This document shows, piece by piece, positions 17,444-26,700 of a stretch of DNA of 64,000 nucleotides. Position numbers and translations under genes: made by a program. Positions within the stretch are counted from its first letter, which is position 1; each line of letters begins with the position of its first letter. The notes below the pieces were generated by a model that did no database searches, was not told the origin of the DNA, and was given only the letters and a program-made list of their open reading frames with translations. This DNA is from Streptomyces sp. NWU339 (GTDB lineage Bacteria > Actinomycetota > Actinomycetes > Streptomycetales > Streptomycetaceae), in NCBI RefSeq assembly GCF_003143855.1, contig NZ_QFRK01000027.1, positions 16-64,015 on the forward strand, given 5' to 3'.

Positions 17444-18853
17444 ATGAGCGCCACGACGAGACCGTCCGCCCCGACTCCGACCGCTCCCGGCAGCCTGCCG
17501 CTGATCGGTCACGCCCACCGGCTGGCCCGGGACCCCCTTCCGTTCATCACCTCACTGCGTCGGTACGGCAGCGTCGTCCGGATACGCATAGGTCCGAGCC
17601 CTGCCTACGTCGTCACCGATCCCGCGCTGACCCGCCGAGTCCTGGTGACCGACGCCGCCCACTTCCCGAAGGGCGGCAGGATCATCGATGCTCTCCGCCT
17701 CTTCTTCGGCGACGGTCTCGCCACCATCGCCGACGGCGAGGCACACCTGCGCAACCGCCGTCTGATGCAGCCCATGTTCAACAAGTCGCACATCGCCGAC
17801 CGCGGCGACGCCATGATCCGCCAGGTACGCGCCATGGTCGAGGCGTGGCCGCAGGGCGCGCCGCGGGATGTGTACGCCGACATGAACGCGACCACCCTCG
17901 CCGCGTTCCTTGTCGCCCTCTTCGGCACGGACCTGCCCGACCGGCTGGAGAGCGAGTTCACCTCGCTGATGCCCGAGATCATGAAGGGAACGATCCGGCA
18001 GACGGTCCTTCCCTCCTGGATCACCGGACTGCCGCTGCCCGCGAACCGCGCCCACGCCGCCCGCGTCGCCCGCCTGCGGTCCCTGATCGACCAGGCCATC
18101 GACCACCACTCCCACCGCGCCGCGCACCCGGGGGCGGACGAGACCGGTGCGGTACCGGCGCAGTGCCCGCACGCGTCGGCACCGCCGACGCGGCAGGCGG
18201 GTCTGTTCGCCGCCCTGCTCACGGCCGAGACCCCGCTCAGCCGCGAGCAGTTGCAGGACGAGGCCATCACCCTGCTGACCGGAGCGATCGAAACCACCGG
18301 TACCACCCTTGCCTGGGCCCTGTACGAGATCTCGAGGGACCCCGGGACCGAGCGGCTCCTCCGTGAAGAACTCGCCCTCGTGTGTGCCGACCGCCCTCTG
18401 CGGCACGAGGATCTGGACCGGCTCGTCCACGCCCGGCGGGTCCTCCGGGAAGCGATCCGGAAGTACGGACCGGCCTGGATGGTGACGCGCACCGCGAGCC
18501 GCGACATCGAACTCGGAGGCCACCGCATCCCCGAGGGTGCCGACGTCGTCTGGAGCCCTTATCTGCACCAGCACGACCCGGAGGTGTTCCCCGCCCCGGA
18601 CGTCTTCGACCCGGACCGCTGGACCCCTGACCGCGCGCAGGCCACACGCGGCTCCTTCCTGGCGTTCGGCGACGGCCGCCGGAAGTGCATCGGTGAGAAC
18701 TTCGCCTGGACGGAACTCCAGATCATCCTGGCCACCATCCTCCAGACCTGGCCCCGGATCGGCGTCACCTCCGCCGCACCGAGCGCCCAGGCGGTGGTCA
18801 CCGTCAAGCCGGACAAGCTGATGATGACGTTCTCGTCCGAGGCTTCCGGCTGA
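17444..18853 (+). CDS. cytochrome P450, pentalenene-oxygenase-like
   Basis: A 469-residue soluble P450. The haem loop FGDGRRKCIGENFAW places the thiolate at Cys415; the I-helix has GAIETTGTT in place of the common AGTETT; the ExxR motif is in LREAIR. Length and the N-terminal PGSLPLIGHAHRLARDPLPF resemble CYP183/pentalenene oxygenase (PtlI) and related terpene P450s. No terpene cyclase or ferredoxin gene is nearby, so the substrate is open. ATG 17444 lies 11-12 nt after AAGGAG. A GGCTTC/GAAGCC hairpin at 18841-18857 straddles the stop codon. Confidence 0.85.
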   Translation: MSATTRPSAPTPTAPGSLPLIGHAHRLARDPLPFITSLRRYGSVVRIRIGPSPAYVVTDPALTRRVLVTDAAHFPKGGRIIDALRLFFGDGLATIADGEAHLRNRRLMQPMFNKSHIADRGDAMIRQVRAMVEAWPQGAPRDVYADMNATTLAAFLVALFGTDLPDRLESEFTSLMPEIMKGTIRQTVLPSWITGLPLPANRAHAARVARLRSLIDQAIDHHSHRAAHPGADETGAVPAQCPHASAPPTRQAGLFAALLTAETPLSREQLQDEAITLLTGAIETTGTTLAWALYEISRDPGTERLLREELALVCADRPLRHEDLDRLVHARRVLREAIRKYGPAWMVTRTASRDIELGGHRIPEGADVVWSPYLHQHDPEVFPAPDVFDPDRWTPDRAQATRGSFLAFGDGRRKCIGENFAWTELQIILATILQTWPRIGVTSAAPSAQAVVTVKPDKLMMTFSSEASG

Positions 18854-19071
18854 AGCCGGACCGGTCGGGCCGGTCGCAGTGGGCGTACCGGCTCGACCGA
18901 TCCGGCCATGAACGGCGAAGAACGGCCAAGTGCGGCTAGAAAACAGCACCCTCAGTCACCGGTGACGGGTTAATGTCGGTGTCAGGGAGCAGAATGATCA
19001 ATGAAAGAGATCAACACCGGCGCCGTGCTGGGTAGACGGTCTCGAGTCCCGGCTCCGGAAAGGCCCCAGCG

Positions 19072-19488
19072 ATGCTCTTCACCATCAACCAGATGCAGGA
19101 CCGTCCGCGCGCCGGACGGGTGACCACCGGGCTCCGGGCGGCCCCCGCGAGTTCGTTCGTCCCGGACGGTACCGGCGGCGCCGACGTACTGCGCATCATC
19201 GCCGATCCGCGTACCCCCACCTTCGTCACGGTGTACGCGAACGGCCGCCGCAGATACAGCTACTGGCGTCCGCTCGACTCCACCACGGGCCAGGGCGGTT
19301 GCTACGCGGCCCTGCCCACCTCGGACTGCGACGAGCTGCACGCGGCAGGGAAGATCGAACTCGGGGACCCCGTCGAGGACCCGAACCGGACGACATACCG
19401 GGTCAGTGCGTCCCCCCGAATCGCGCCTTCGCCGATACGCTCGGCGCGGGAGCGCCCCCGCGTGGTGCGAACCGCCCGCGTGGCCTGA
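19072..19488 (+). CDS. conserved Streptomyces hypothetical protein
   Basis: A 138-residue protein that I recognise only as a conserved Streptomyces hypothetical. The block LHAAGKIELGDPVEDPNRTTYRV near residues 87-108 (cited by its GKIELGDPVEDP core) is the conserved part; the last 25 residues are Arg/Pro-rich and variable. No signal peptide or membrane helix. It follows a 218-bp spacer containing the palindrome TCACCGGTGA (18956-18965). Function unknown. Confidence 0.65.
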   Translation: MLFTINQMQDRPRAGRVTTGLRAAPASSFVPDGTGGADVLRIIADPRTPTFVTVYANGRRRYSYWRPLDSTTGQGGCYAALPTSDCDELHAAGKIELGDPVEDPNRTTYRVSASPRIAPSPIRSARERPRVVRTARVA

Positions 19489-19601
19489 ACCGGCCGCCGA
19501 GGTGCGCTCCCGTGCCGTGCGAGGTGTGCGAGACGCGGCACGGGAAGGCCGAACGGCACCGTCGAAAGCCGGGCAGAGTTCCGGGGATGCGCGGGAACAT
19601 C

Positions 19602-20144
19602 ATGAACACGGAGGCGACGGCACACCGGGCGGGAACGACGCGGATGCGAGGGGCGGTCGCGCTCCGGGTGCTCGCCGTGCTGACGGTCGGCGCGCTGGTC
19701 GGCTGCGGAGGTCCGGGTGGCGTGGGCGCACAGTCCCCGGACGGCGACCGGGCGTCGGAGTCCCGCTCCGCCTCGGCACAGCTGTCGGTGTCGGCCGCGG
19801 ATGGGCACGACACGGCCGCCTGCTCGGACGGAAACTGCGAGATCGCGGTCTTTGAACCGGTGACCATCCGCTTCGACGGGCCGGCCGGCACAACGACCCT
19901 GTCCGTGACCGAGGTCGGCCCGGACAGGATCGAGTACGCGCTGAAGTCCGGCAACAGCCAGTCCAAGGGCGGGATCGAAGGCCCCGGGCAGGGCTGCCTC
20001 GTCGTGCTGCGTTCCGACGGTTCCAGCACCTCGTGCGGCGGCATGGGCGACGGACGGCCGCCCAGTGCCCGGTCCGACGCCGTCGTCGTCCAGGCGGCGA
20101 CGGGGGAGGACGGCACAGCTCTGCTCCGCGTCGTGTCGGGCTGA
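19602..20144 (+). CDS. small lipoprotein, unknown function
   Basis: A 180-residue secreted protein with a clear lipobox: LTVGALVGC, Cys35 as the predicted diacylglycerol site. ATG 19587 would add five residues and is equally possible; neither has a strong ribosome binding site. The mature part has two Cys residues close together (ACSDGNC) and two later ones (GQGC, TSC), so disulfides are likely outside the cell. GPDRIEYALKSGNSQSKGGI looks like a beta-sandwich-type segment. I do not recognise the family. Confidence 0.65.
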   Translation: MNTEATAHRAGTTRMRGAVALRVLAVLTVGALVGCGGPGGVGAQSPDGDRASESRSASAQLSVSAADGHDTAACSDGNCEIAVFEPVTIRFDGPAGTTTLSVTEVGPDRIEYALKSGNSQSKGGIEGPGQGCLVVLRSDGSSTSCGGMGDGRPPSARSDAVVVQAATGEDGTALLRVVSG

Positions 20145-20151
20145 CGCCCCG

Positions 20152-20574
20152 TCAGGCGATGGAGGCCGAAACGACGGCGGACACCGCGAGGTTGCAGGAC
20201 GCCGTCACCCAGACCGCGGGGTGCGGCTCCGGCTCGACCAGCGTGGCGCCCAGACGCCCCGGCGTGATGAGGTCCACCACCAGGAACGCCACGGCCATCA
20301 TCACCAGCCCCAGCAGACCGAACGCCGCGGTCGACACCAGCCCCTTGCCGAAGTCCTCGTACGTCGTCCAGATGGACGTGAACACGATGCCGCCGATGCC
20401 GAGCAGCGCGGAGCTGAGCACCAGGGCGGCGTTGCGGTTGCGCTCCTGCCATATCTGCCGGCCGAGCTTTCCCGGCGTCAGCAGGTCGACCAGGACGATC
20501 CCGAGGACCAGCAGGACGAGACCGAGCGCGCCGTAGGCGGTGGCCCGGCCGAGTCCGTTGACGATGTCGCTCAT
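20152..20574 (-). CDS. DUF350 family membrane protein
   Basis: A 140-residue integral membrane protein with four hydrophobic helices arranged as two similar pairs. LVLLVLGIVLVDLLTPGKLG and MMAVAFLVVDLITPGRLG are the duplicated DUF350 motif. The role of DUF350 is not known, although it often sits near glutathionylspermidine-synthase-like or ion-channel genes. It converges on the lipoprotein gene with only 7 bp between stop codons. Confidence 0.85.
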   Translation of the reverse strand: MSDIVNGLGRATAYGALGLVLLVLGIVLVDLLTPGKLGRQIWQERNRNAALVLSSALLGIGGIVFTSIWTTYEDFGKGLVSTAAFGLLGLVMMAVAFLVVDLITPGRLGATLVEPEPHPAVWVTASCNLAVSAVVSASIA

Positions 20575-21029
20575 GGGGTTGCCGGCTCCGTAGCGTGAGG
20601 GATCGTGAGTGATCGCGGTCGGGGGCGAGCAAAATGTAGCGCACCCCTCCGCCGCTCCGGTGCGTGCGGTGGGAAAGGTGTGCGCGACAGCGGCGGGACA
20701 CCGCCGGGCCTCCTCACCGCTGTCGTCCGCGTGGAAGACGAATCGGGCGGCTCCGTCGGTGATTCGGTGGCGGAAGGCCCGAGTGAGGCCGGCCAGTACA
20801 CCCTCCGGCAGCGGCTCATGACGTCAGACGCTGTCCTCGCCCGGTACGGCCCACCGGGCCGGACCGCTCTCGTACGGGAGACGATCGCGGAATCTCGTGC
20901 CGAAGCGGTCGGACGGCGACTCGACCCGAAGCTGCGGCCACTTGATGTTCGACGGCAGTGTGCTGTCGTTCTCTCGCGCAGGCGGTGCGCGGTTCCCGCC
21001 CGCGTCACACCGAGGCATGTCGGTGAATC
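20575..21029. other. intergenic region without a convincing gene
   Basis: Together with the promoter region that follows, this forms a 582-bp gap between the start of the DUF350 gene and the start of the GH16 glucanase. Reading frames of 156-165 codons exist on both strands, but none has a recognisable motif, a credible ribosome binding site or the expected codon pattern, and they overlap each other. The function of this stretch, beyond being the 5' region of DUF350, is not apparent. Confidence 0.5.
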
Positions 21030-21045
21030 ACTGGTCCGTACCAAA
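21030..21045. promoter_or_regulatory. DasR-like operator (dre) upstream of GH16 glucanase
   Basis: ACTGGTCCGTACCAAA resembles the DasR responsive element consensus ACTGGTCTAGACCACT: 11 of 16 positions agree and both TGGT/ACCA arms are intact; the three central bases differ. It ends 4 bp before the -35 hexamer, a fitting location for repression. DasR is the GntR-type GlcNAc sensor that controls chitin and aminosugar genes in Streptomyces. Confidence 0.45.
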
Positions 21046-21048
21046 GTA

Positions 21049-21077
21049 TTGACGCCCTCTTGGCTCACTCCTTAAAT
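21049..21077 (+). promoter_or_regulatory. vegetative-type promoter of the GH16 gene
   Basis: TTGACG (21049-21054) and TTAAAT (21072-21077) are separated by exactly 17 bp, a good match to the main sigma factor consensus and unusual in its A/T content for this genome. The glucanase ATG lies about 80 bp downstream. Confidence 0.6.
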
Positions 21078-21156
21078 CAAGGAGCGACGCACTTACCCCC
21101 CCACAACCTCGGTCGGCGCACCCGTGTGTACGGGCCGCCGCACGGAAGGGAGAGCC

Positions 21157-22416
21157 ATGTCCTCTCCGCGCATGCTCCGCAGATGGCTGACCGCCGCCCT
21201 GTCCGCGGCCCTGGTCGCCTCCGCCGCCGTCGGGACCGCCCGGGCGGAACCGGTGGACAGCACCGCCGTCGCAGCGGCGGACGGCGCCGCGGCTCCCGCG
21301 GCCGTGACGTTCTCGGACAACTTCGACGGGCCCGCCGGCGCGGCGGTCGACTCCTCGAAGTGGCACATCGAGACCGGCGACAACGTCAACAACCACGAGC
21401 GGCAGTACTACACGTCCGGCAACAAGAACGCCGCCCTGGACGGCCGGGGCCACCTGGTGATCACCGCCCGCAAGGAGAACCCGGCCAACTACCAGTGCTG
21501 GTACGGCACGTGCCAGTACACCTCGGCCCGGCTGAACACCTCCGGAAAGTTCACCGCGCAGTACGGGCACGTCGAGGCGCGGATGAAGGTTCCACGCGGT
21601 CAGGGCATGTGGCCCGCCTTCTGGATGCTGGGCACGCCGGTCAACTGGCCGGACTCGGGCGAGATCGACATCATGGAGAACGTCGGCTTCGAGCCCTCCA
21701 CCGTCCACGGCACCCTCCACGGTCCCGGTTACTCCGGCTCGGGCGGCATCGGCGCCGGCTACACGCTGCCCGGCGGCCAGGCCTTCGCGGACGGCTTCCA
21801 CACCTTCGCCGTCGACTGGGCGCCGAACTCGATCACCTGGTCCGTGGACGGAAACGTCTACCAGCGGCGCACCCCCGCCGACCTGGGCGGGCGGGCCTGG
21901 GTGTTCAACAAGCCGTACTTCCTCATCCTCAACCTGGCGGTGGGCGGCTACTGGCCCGGCGACCCCGACGGCTCCACCGTCTTCCCGCAGCAACTCGTCG
22001 TGGACCACGTCTCGGTGACCACCGGTGACTCGGCCCCGGGCGCCCCCATCAGGGGACTGGCCGGAAAGTGCGTCGACGTCGCCGGGGCGAACCCCGCCAA
22101 CGGCACCCCCGTACAGCTCTACGACTGCAACGGCACCACGGCCCAGAGCTGGACCGTGGGCTCCGACGGCACGCTCCGCGCGCTCGGCAAGTGCCTGGAC
22201 GCCACCGGCAACGGCACCGCGGACGGCACACCCGTCCAGCTGTGGGACTGCACCGGCGGACCCAACCAGAAGTGGACGGTCACCGGGGCGCGCGACATCG
22301 TCAACCCCCAGGCCGACAAGTGCCTGGACGTGACAGGCAACAACGCGGCCAACGCCACCCGGCTGCAGATCTGGACCTGCACGGGTGGCGCGAACCAGAA
22401 GTGGACGGTGGGCTGA
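21157..22416 (+). CDS. secreted GH16 beta-1,3-glucanase with ricin B-type lectin domain
   Basis: A 419-residue secreted glycoside hydrolase. The signal peptide (RRWLTAALSAALVASAAVGTARA) covers about residues 8-30. The GH16 domain spans about 45-285; GEIDIMENVG carries the nucleophile Glu169, Asp171 and acid/base Glu174. The rest (about 295-419) is a ricin B/CBM13 domain with repeated CVDVAGANPANGTPVQLYDC and CLDATGNGTADGTPVQLWDC units (cited as units) and QxW motifs. Such proteins cleave laminarin and fungal wall beta-1,3-glucan. GGAAGGGAG supports ATG 21157. A possible DasR site lies at its promoter. Confidence 0.9.
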   Translation: MSSPRMLRRWLTAALSAALVASAAVGTARAEPVDSTAVAAADGAAAPAAVTFSDNFDGPAGAAVDSSKWHIETGDNVNNHERQYYTSGNKNAALDGRGHLVITARKENPANYQCWYGTCQYTSARLNTSGKFTAQYGHVEARMKVPRGQGMWPAFWMLGTPVNWPDSGEIDIMENVGFEPSTVHGTLHGPGYSGSGGIGAGYTLPGGQAFADGFHTFAVDWAPNSITWSVDGNVYQRRTPADLGGRAWVFNKPYFLILNLAVGGYWPGDPDGSTVFPQQLVVDHVSVTTGDSAPGAPIRGLAGKCVDVAGANPANGTPVQLYDCNGTTAQSWTVGSDGTLRALGKCLDATGNGTADGTPVQLWDCTGGPNQKWTVTGARDIVNPQADKCLDVTGNNAANATRLQIWTCTGGANQKWTVG

Positions 22417-22428
22417 GACAGGCGGTCT

Positions 22429-22458
22429 CCGGCGGGACACCCGCGCCGGTCCCGCCGG
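22429..22458 (+). terminator. hairpin after the GH16 gene
   Basis: CCGGCGGGAC (22429-22438) and its exact complement GTCCCGCCGG (22449-22458) enclose a 10-nt loop, 12 bp beyond the glucanase stop codon. No T tract follows. Confidence 0.65.
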
Positions 22459-22474
22459 CCGTTACGATCGCCGC

Positions 22475-22936
22475 GTGCGCTCTCCCCGCTCAGCCTCGGG
22501 CTGGACCATGGCCGTCTTCGGAGCAATCGCCGCCGCTCTGGGGGCGGTCGGCCTGATCGCGCCGGCCGCGCAGTTGTCGCTGCTGGGCCTCGCGGCTCCG
22601 GGCGGGCGGGGCAGTGGCGACCTCACGCCGGCCTTCGTGACGGCGTCCTCGATGGCGGCGCTCAACATGGGCGTGTACTACATACTGGCGGCGCTCGCCG
22701 ACTGGCGGGCCTTCTTCCGGTGGACGGTGCCGTTCCGGCTGCTGACGTGCACGGTGTTCACGGTCGCCGTCTTCACCGGGCGGGCGCCCGAGGCGTTCAT
22801 CGGCGTCGGTGTGTGGGAGGGCCTCGGCGCGGTCGCGACCGGTGCGGCGCTGCGGTACGAACGGCGCACCGCCGCAGCGGGCAACCCCGGCGAGGGTGCG
22901 GTGACCCCCGAGTCCGCGGACCGTGCCGAAGCCTGA
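22475..22936 (+). CDS. four-helix membrane protein, unknown function
   Basis: A 153-residue membrane protein with four hydrophobic stretches (MAVFGAIAAALGAVGLI, SMAALNMGVYYILAAL, a third around LLTCTVFTVAVF, and a fourth around VGVWEGLGAVATG). GTG 22475 is chosen: TACGAT at 22463-22468 lies 6 nt before it, consistent with a leaderless transcript. The C-terminal 25 residues are polar and probably cytoplasmic. Similar proteins in actinomycetes have no assigned function. Confidence 0.65.
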   Translation: MRSPRSASGWTMAVFGAIAAALGAVGLIAPAAQLSLLGLAAPGGRGSGDLTPAFVTASSMAALNMGVYYILAALADWRAFFRWTVPFRLLTCTVFTVAVFTGRAPEAFIGVGVWEGLGAVATGAALRYERRTAAAGNPGEGAVTPESADRAEA

Positions 22937-23087
22937 CCCCGACGCGTTGGGTCACTGTAAGTATTTTTACCTTTCTTTTGTTGTGGGGGAACACGGTCGC
23001 CGCCGCGTCCGTTGACCGCTCGGACCGTGAGATCCGGGACCGACGACCGGTACCGGAGAGACAGCAACAGAAGCCGAGGTGGAACCA

Positions 23088-23666
23088 GTGGCGATGTGGG
23101 ACCGTGTCAAGGACCAGGCCAGGGCGCTGCAACAGTCCCAGGGCACGCGGGCGGGAGGCGGGCAGTACGGGAACCCCGGACCGGCACCGGCCGGCGGCCC
23201 TGCGCGCGGTTCGTCCTCCGGCGGCTCCAAGGCCCAGCTGATGGGCTTGCTGAAGTCCCAGCTCGCCTCGGCGAAGGCGGAGCTCAAGAGCGGCGCCTAC
23301 CGGGACGCCAGCATGGCGATGTGCGCGCTGGTCGCGGCCGCCGACGGGCGGGTGGATCCGGCGGAGCGGCAGCGCGTGGAGGAGCTGATCGTCTCCAACG
23401 ACGTCCTGCAGAACTTCCCGCCGGACCAGCTCCGCAAGCGGTTCAACGACCACGTGGACCAGCTCGTGGCCGACTTCGAGGCGGGCAGGGTGCGGGCGTT
23501 GCAGGACATCGCCAAGGCGGCGAAGAAGCCCGTCGAGGCACGCGCGGTCGTCCAGACCGGCATGGTCATCGCCGGTGCCGACGGCACCTTCGAGGCGTCC
23601 GAGCAGTACGCCATCCGTGAGGCCTGCGCGGCCCTGAACCTCTCACCGACGGAATTCGGAGTCTGA
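23088..23666 (+). CDS. terB: TerB-family tellurite resistance protein
   Basis: A 192-residue cytoplasmic protein. After a Gly/Gln-rich N-terminal 40 residues comes a TerB all-alpha domain: MCALVAAADGRVDPAERQRVEEL has the acidic metal-binding-like AAADGRVDPAE repeat, repeated later as MVIAGADGTFEASEQYAIREA. TerB binds metal ions and works with TerC/TerD proteins in envelope stress and phage response. Start candidates are GTG 23079, GTG 23088 and ATG 23094; 23088 has GAGGTGG at a suitable distance. No other ter genes are in the window. A/T-rich DNA at 22951-22985 is the likely promoter area. Confidence 0.88.
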   Translation: MAMWDRVKDQARALQQSQGTRAGGGQYGNPGPAPAGGPARGSSSGGSKAQLMGLLKSQLASAKAELKSGAYRDASMAMCALVAAADGRVDPAERQRVEELIVSNDVLQNFPPDQLRKRFNDHVDQLVADFEAGRVRALQDIAKAAKKPVEARAVVQTGMVIAGADGTFEASEQYAIREACAALNLSPTEFGV

Positions 23667-23683
23667 GGGCCGCCCAGGTCCCT

Positions 23684-23722
23684 TCGGTCACACCGCCGGA
23701 GCGCCTCCGACGGTGTGACCGA
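23684..23722. terminator. bidirectional hairpin at the end of the megasynthase gene
   Basis: TCGGTCACACCG (23684-23695) pairs perfectly with CGGTGTGACCGA (23711-23722). The right arm and loop code for the last residues of the megasynthase, and the stop codon (23688-23690) lies in the left arm. It separates convergent terB and the synthase. Confidence 0.75.
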
Positions 23723-26700
23723 GCAGGTGCAGGGGGGCGGCCGACACCCCGGCCCGTTCCACGGCGTCCCAGTAGGCCAGGGCCACCCCGGCGTCCACCA
23801 GGCCGTGCACCAGCGGCAGTCCGTGGCCGGCCGCGTGCAGCAGGGACTCGGCGCGGCAGGACGCCAGGGTGCCCTCGATCCAGGGCTGGGCGAGGTAGCC
23901 GGCCGCCGCCACGGCCGGCAGATCCTCGGCGACCTCCCGGTCGGTGCGGCCGACATGCAGCAGCCCGCCGCCCAGCACCAGCACGTCGTCGTGTTCCCGC
24001 ATGCGTGCGAGGGCCCGCTCGGTGTCGAAGCAGTGCGGGAAGGAGTCGTCGACCACGATGGCCCCCGGTCGCAGCCGGTCGACGTCGAGCACCGCGGTGG
24101 CGCCGCTCACCGCCGTCACCAGCAGGTCCGCACCGTGGACCGCGTCCGGCAGCACCCGATCCGACTCCGCCACCTCGACGCCGCCCGCACCGACCAGTCC
24201 ACGTTCCCGCAACCGCCGTCCCAGCGCGGCCAGTCGTGGCCCGCTGCCCCGCACGTCGCACAGCAGCAGACGCCGGGGAGGCCGGGCGGCCAGGGACAGC
24301 AGCAACTCCAGGGAGGAGGCGCCGATCGAACCCATTCCGGCGAACGCCACGTCGAGATCCGAGAGATCCCGGCCCGTGGCGCCGAGCGCCGCGTGCACCG
24401 TCCTGACCACCGCCACCACCGTCGCCGCGTGCCCCGTCGTCACGGCCGCCGGACGACTTCCGGACCGCAGCACGTCGAAGCCGTAGCCGGTCAGCGACGG
24501 AATCATCCCCGCCAGGGACACACAGCGCGCTCCCTGTGCGGCGGCGAGCGACACGGCACGGACCGTGTGCCCCACCAGCCCGCCGCCCGCCGTGAGTTCG
24601 TCGGCGAAGAGCGGAACGCAGACGAAACCGGACCGGCCCAGTGGCGTACTGATCGTCTCCAGCAGACGCGGGACGCCGTCGGGGAACAGCAGGTCGCGCA
24701 GCTCGGCCCGAGGCAGTGCCGACCCGGGCAGACCCGCCAGGCGCGCCAGATGGCCGGGTGCGGGCAGGTAGCCGACCAAGGCCGCGTCCATCGTGTCCCG
24801 CGTCCCGGGCCCGTGGTGGCCACCCGAACCGGAGGGACGCGGCGCGGGCCGGCGTGTTCCGGGCTGATCCGGCACGCCACCGCCACCTGAGGCGGCCCGG
24901 GTGAGACGCCGGCGCACCGATTCGGCGAAACGGTCGAGCGTGCCCGGTGCGAACGCCGCCGCCGAGCCCCGGACCGTGACCCGCACCCCGTCCGTGTCGG
25001 GCCGTACCGCCATGAACACGTCCGTCGTGGCCGCAGGCGGCAGGAACGTACTGTCGCCCGACTCCCACGACAACCGCAGCGTCCCGCCGTCCGCGGGAGC
25101 CAGCGCGGAGAAGTCGAGGAAGGTGAAGAAGAACTGCGAGGTCAGGGGAAGCCCGTCGGTACTCCGGGGGATCACGTCCTCATGGGCGCGTGCCTCCTCC
25201 GCCTCCGCTGCGACGCGGCGGAGCGCGTCGTCGAAGTCCCCGTCGGAGAGGGGCCCGTCGGAGGAGGAGGCGGAGGTGCGGGCGGAGGCCGGCCGTACGG
25301 GTACGGCCGTGGCGAACGGGCCGAAGACCCGGTGCGCGTCGGGCAGTGTTCCGTCCCGGCCGCTCACCGCCAGCCCCACGATCAGGTCAGGTCGGCCGGT
25401 CAGCGCCGTGAGCTCCTGGTAGTAGGCGGTCAGCAGCGGCGCGTAGAGGGTGGTCCGCGCGCGGGCGGCGAGCGCGCGCAGTGCCGCCGTCGGGGAGGCT
25501 CCGAGGGTGAACTCCGCGGAGCGGAACATGACGTCGCTGCAGGCCCCGGTTCGCTCCTCCTCGCCGTTGCCGCTGACGGTGGTCCGCAGTACCGGCGGTC
25601 GGTACGGGGCGCACACCCGGGCCCGGCGCCGCGCCCGGGCCCGCCCGGCGACACCTGCCTGGTGCCCGGCCTGCGTCGAGGACCGGACGTGGTCACGGAA
25701 GTCGCCGCGCGGCGGCGGGAGCGGGGGTGCGTCGCTGCCGCCGGTCAGCCGGTCGTACACCTCGGTCAGTTCCTGCATCAGCAGCGCCGCACTGTATCCG
25801 TCGCCGATGACATGGTGCGCGTGCACCAGCAGGACGTGCTCCTCCGGGGCCAGGCTCAGCACCTGGAGCCGCATCAGCGGCCAGGCCCAGGGCTCGAGGC
25901 GCCGTGCCGCCTCGGCCGCGGCCCGTTCGTCCACTTCGGCAGGGGTCGCGACCGTCGTGAAGGCGACCGGCAGACGCAGCGACGGCGGCAGTTCCTGCTG
26001 GACGGGCGGACGGGCACCGGCCGGGAAGACGGTGCGCAGCATGCCGTGACGTTCCACCAGCAGGTCGACCGCGGCCTGGAAGACATCGGGGTCCAGCGGT
26101 CCGGACAGCCGAAGCCGCGCCAGCCAGGTACCACCGCCCGGCGAGAGAGCCTCCGCGAGGAGGAAACCGCGCTGACCGGGCGTGACGGGGAACGGGGCCG
26201 TGCGGTCGTCCGCGGCCGGGGAAGGAGAGGGGGTAGGGGTAGGGGAAGCGGAACGCGGCTCCACCGCGACGGCGTCGACGGCCGCGGAGAGCGCCGCGAG
26301 GGTGCGATGACGGTAGATCACGGTCGGCCGGGGCAGCGGCGCTTCGAGTTCCGAGAGCCGGGAGAACACCCTCAGGACGAGCAGCGAGTCACCGCCCAGG
26401 TCGAAGAAGTCGTCCTCCCGGCGTACCGAGGCCACCTGGAGCACGTCGGACCAGATCTCCGCCATGCGTCGTTCGGTCGCTGTGGCCGGGGGAGTCCCGG
26501 CACCGTCCGGCAACGCCGAATCGGCGGGAACACTGTCCCGGACCGCCGTCGCGCCGGAGCCGGGGGACGGGCCGGCCAGTGCGAGGCGGTCCACCTTGCC
26601 GGTGCCCGTGAGGGGCAGCGCGTCGAGGCAGGTGATCCGGGCCGGGAGCATGTACGACGGCAGGAGACCGGCCAGGTACCGGCGCACCTTCCGGGTGTCC

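Noticed and set aside
20605..21075. A 156-codon plus-strand frame in the gap before the GH16 gene.
   Set aside because: No family resemblance, no ribosome site, overlaps the likely promoter and a competing minus-strand frame.
23688..24796. Classical thioester-reductase (TD, SDR-type) or thioesterase release domain.
   Set aside because: No GxSxG, no TGxxGxxG with YxxxK; the motif pattern and a Cys in ASCRAESLL fit an AAR-type domain better.
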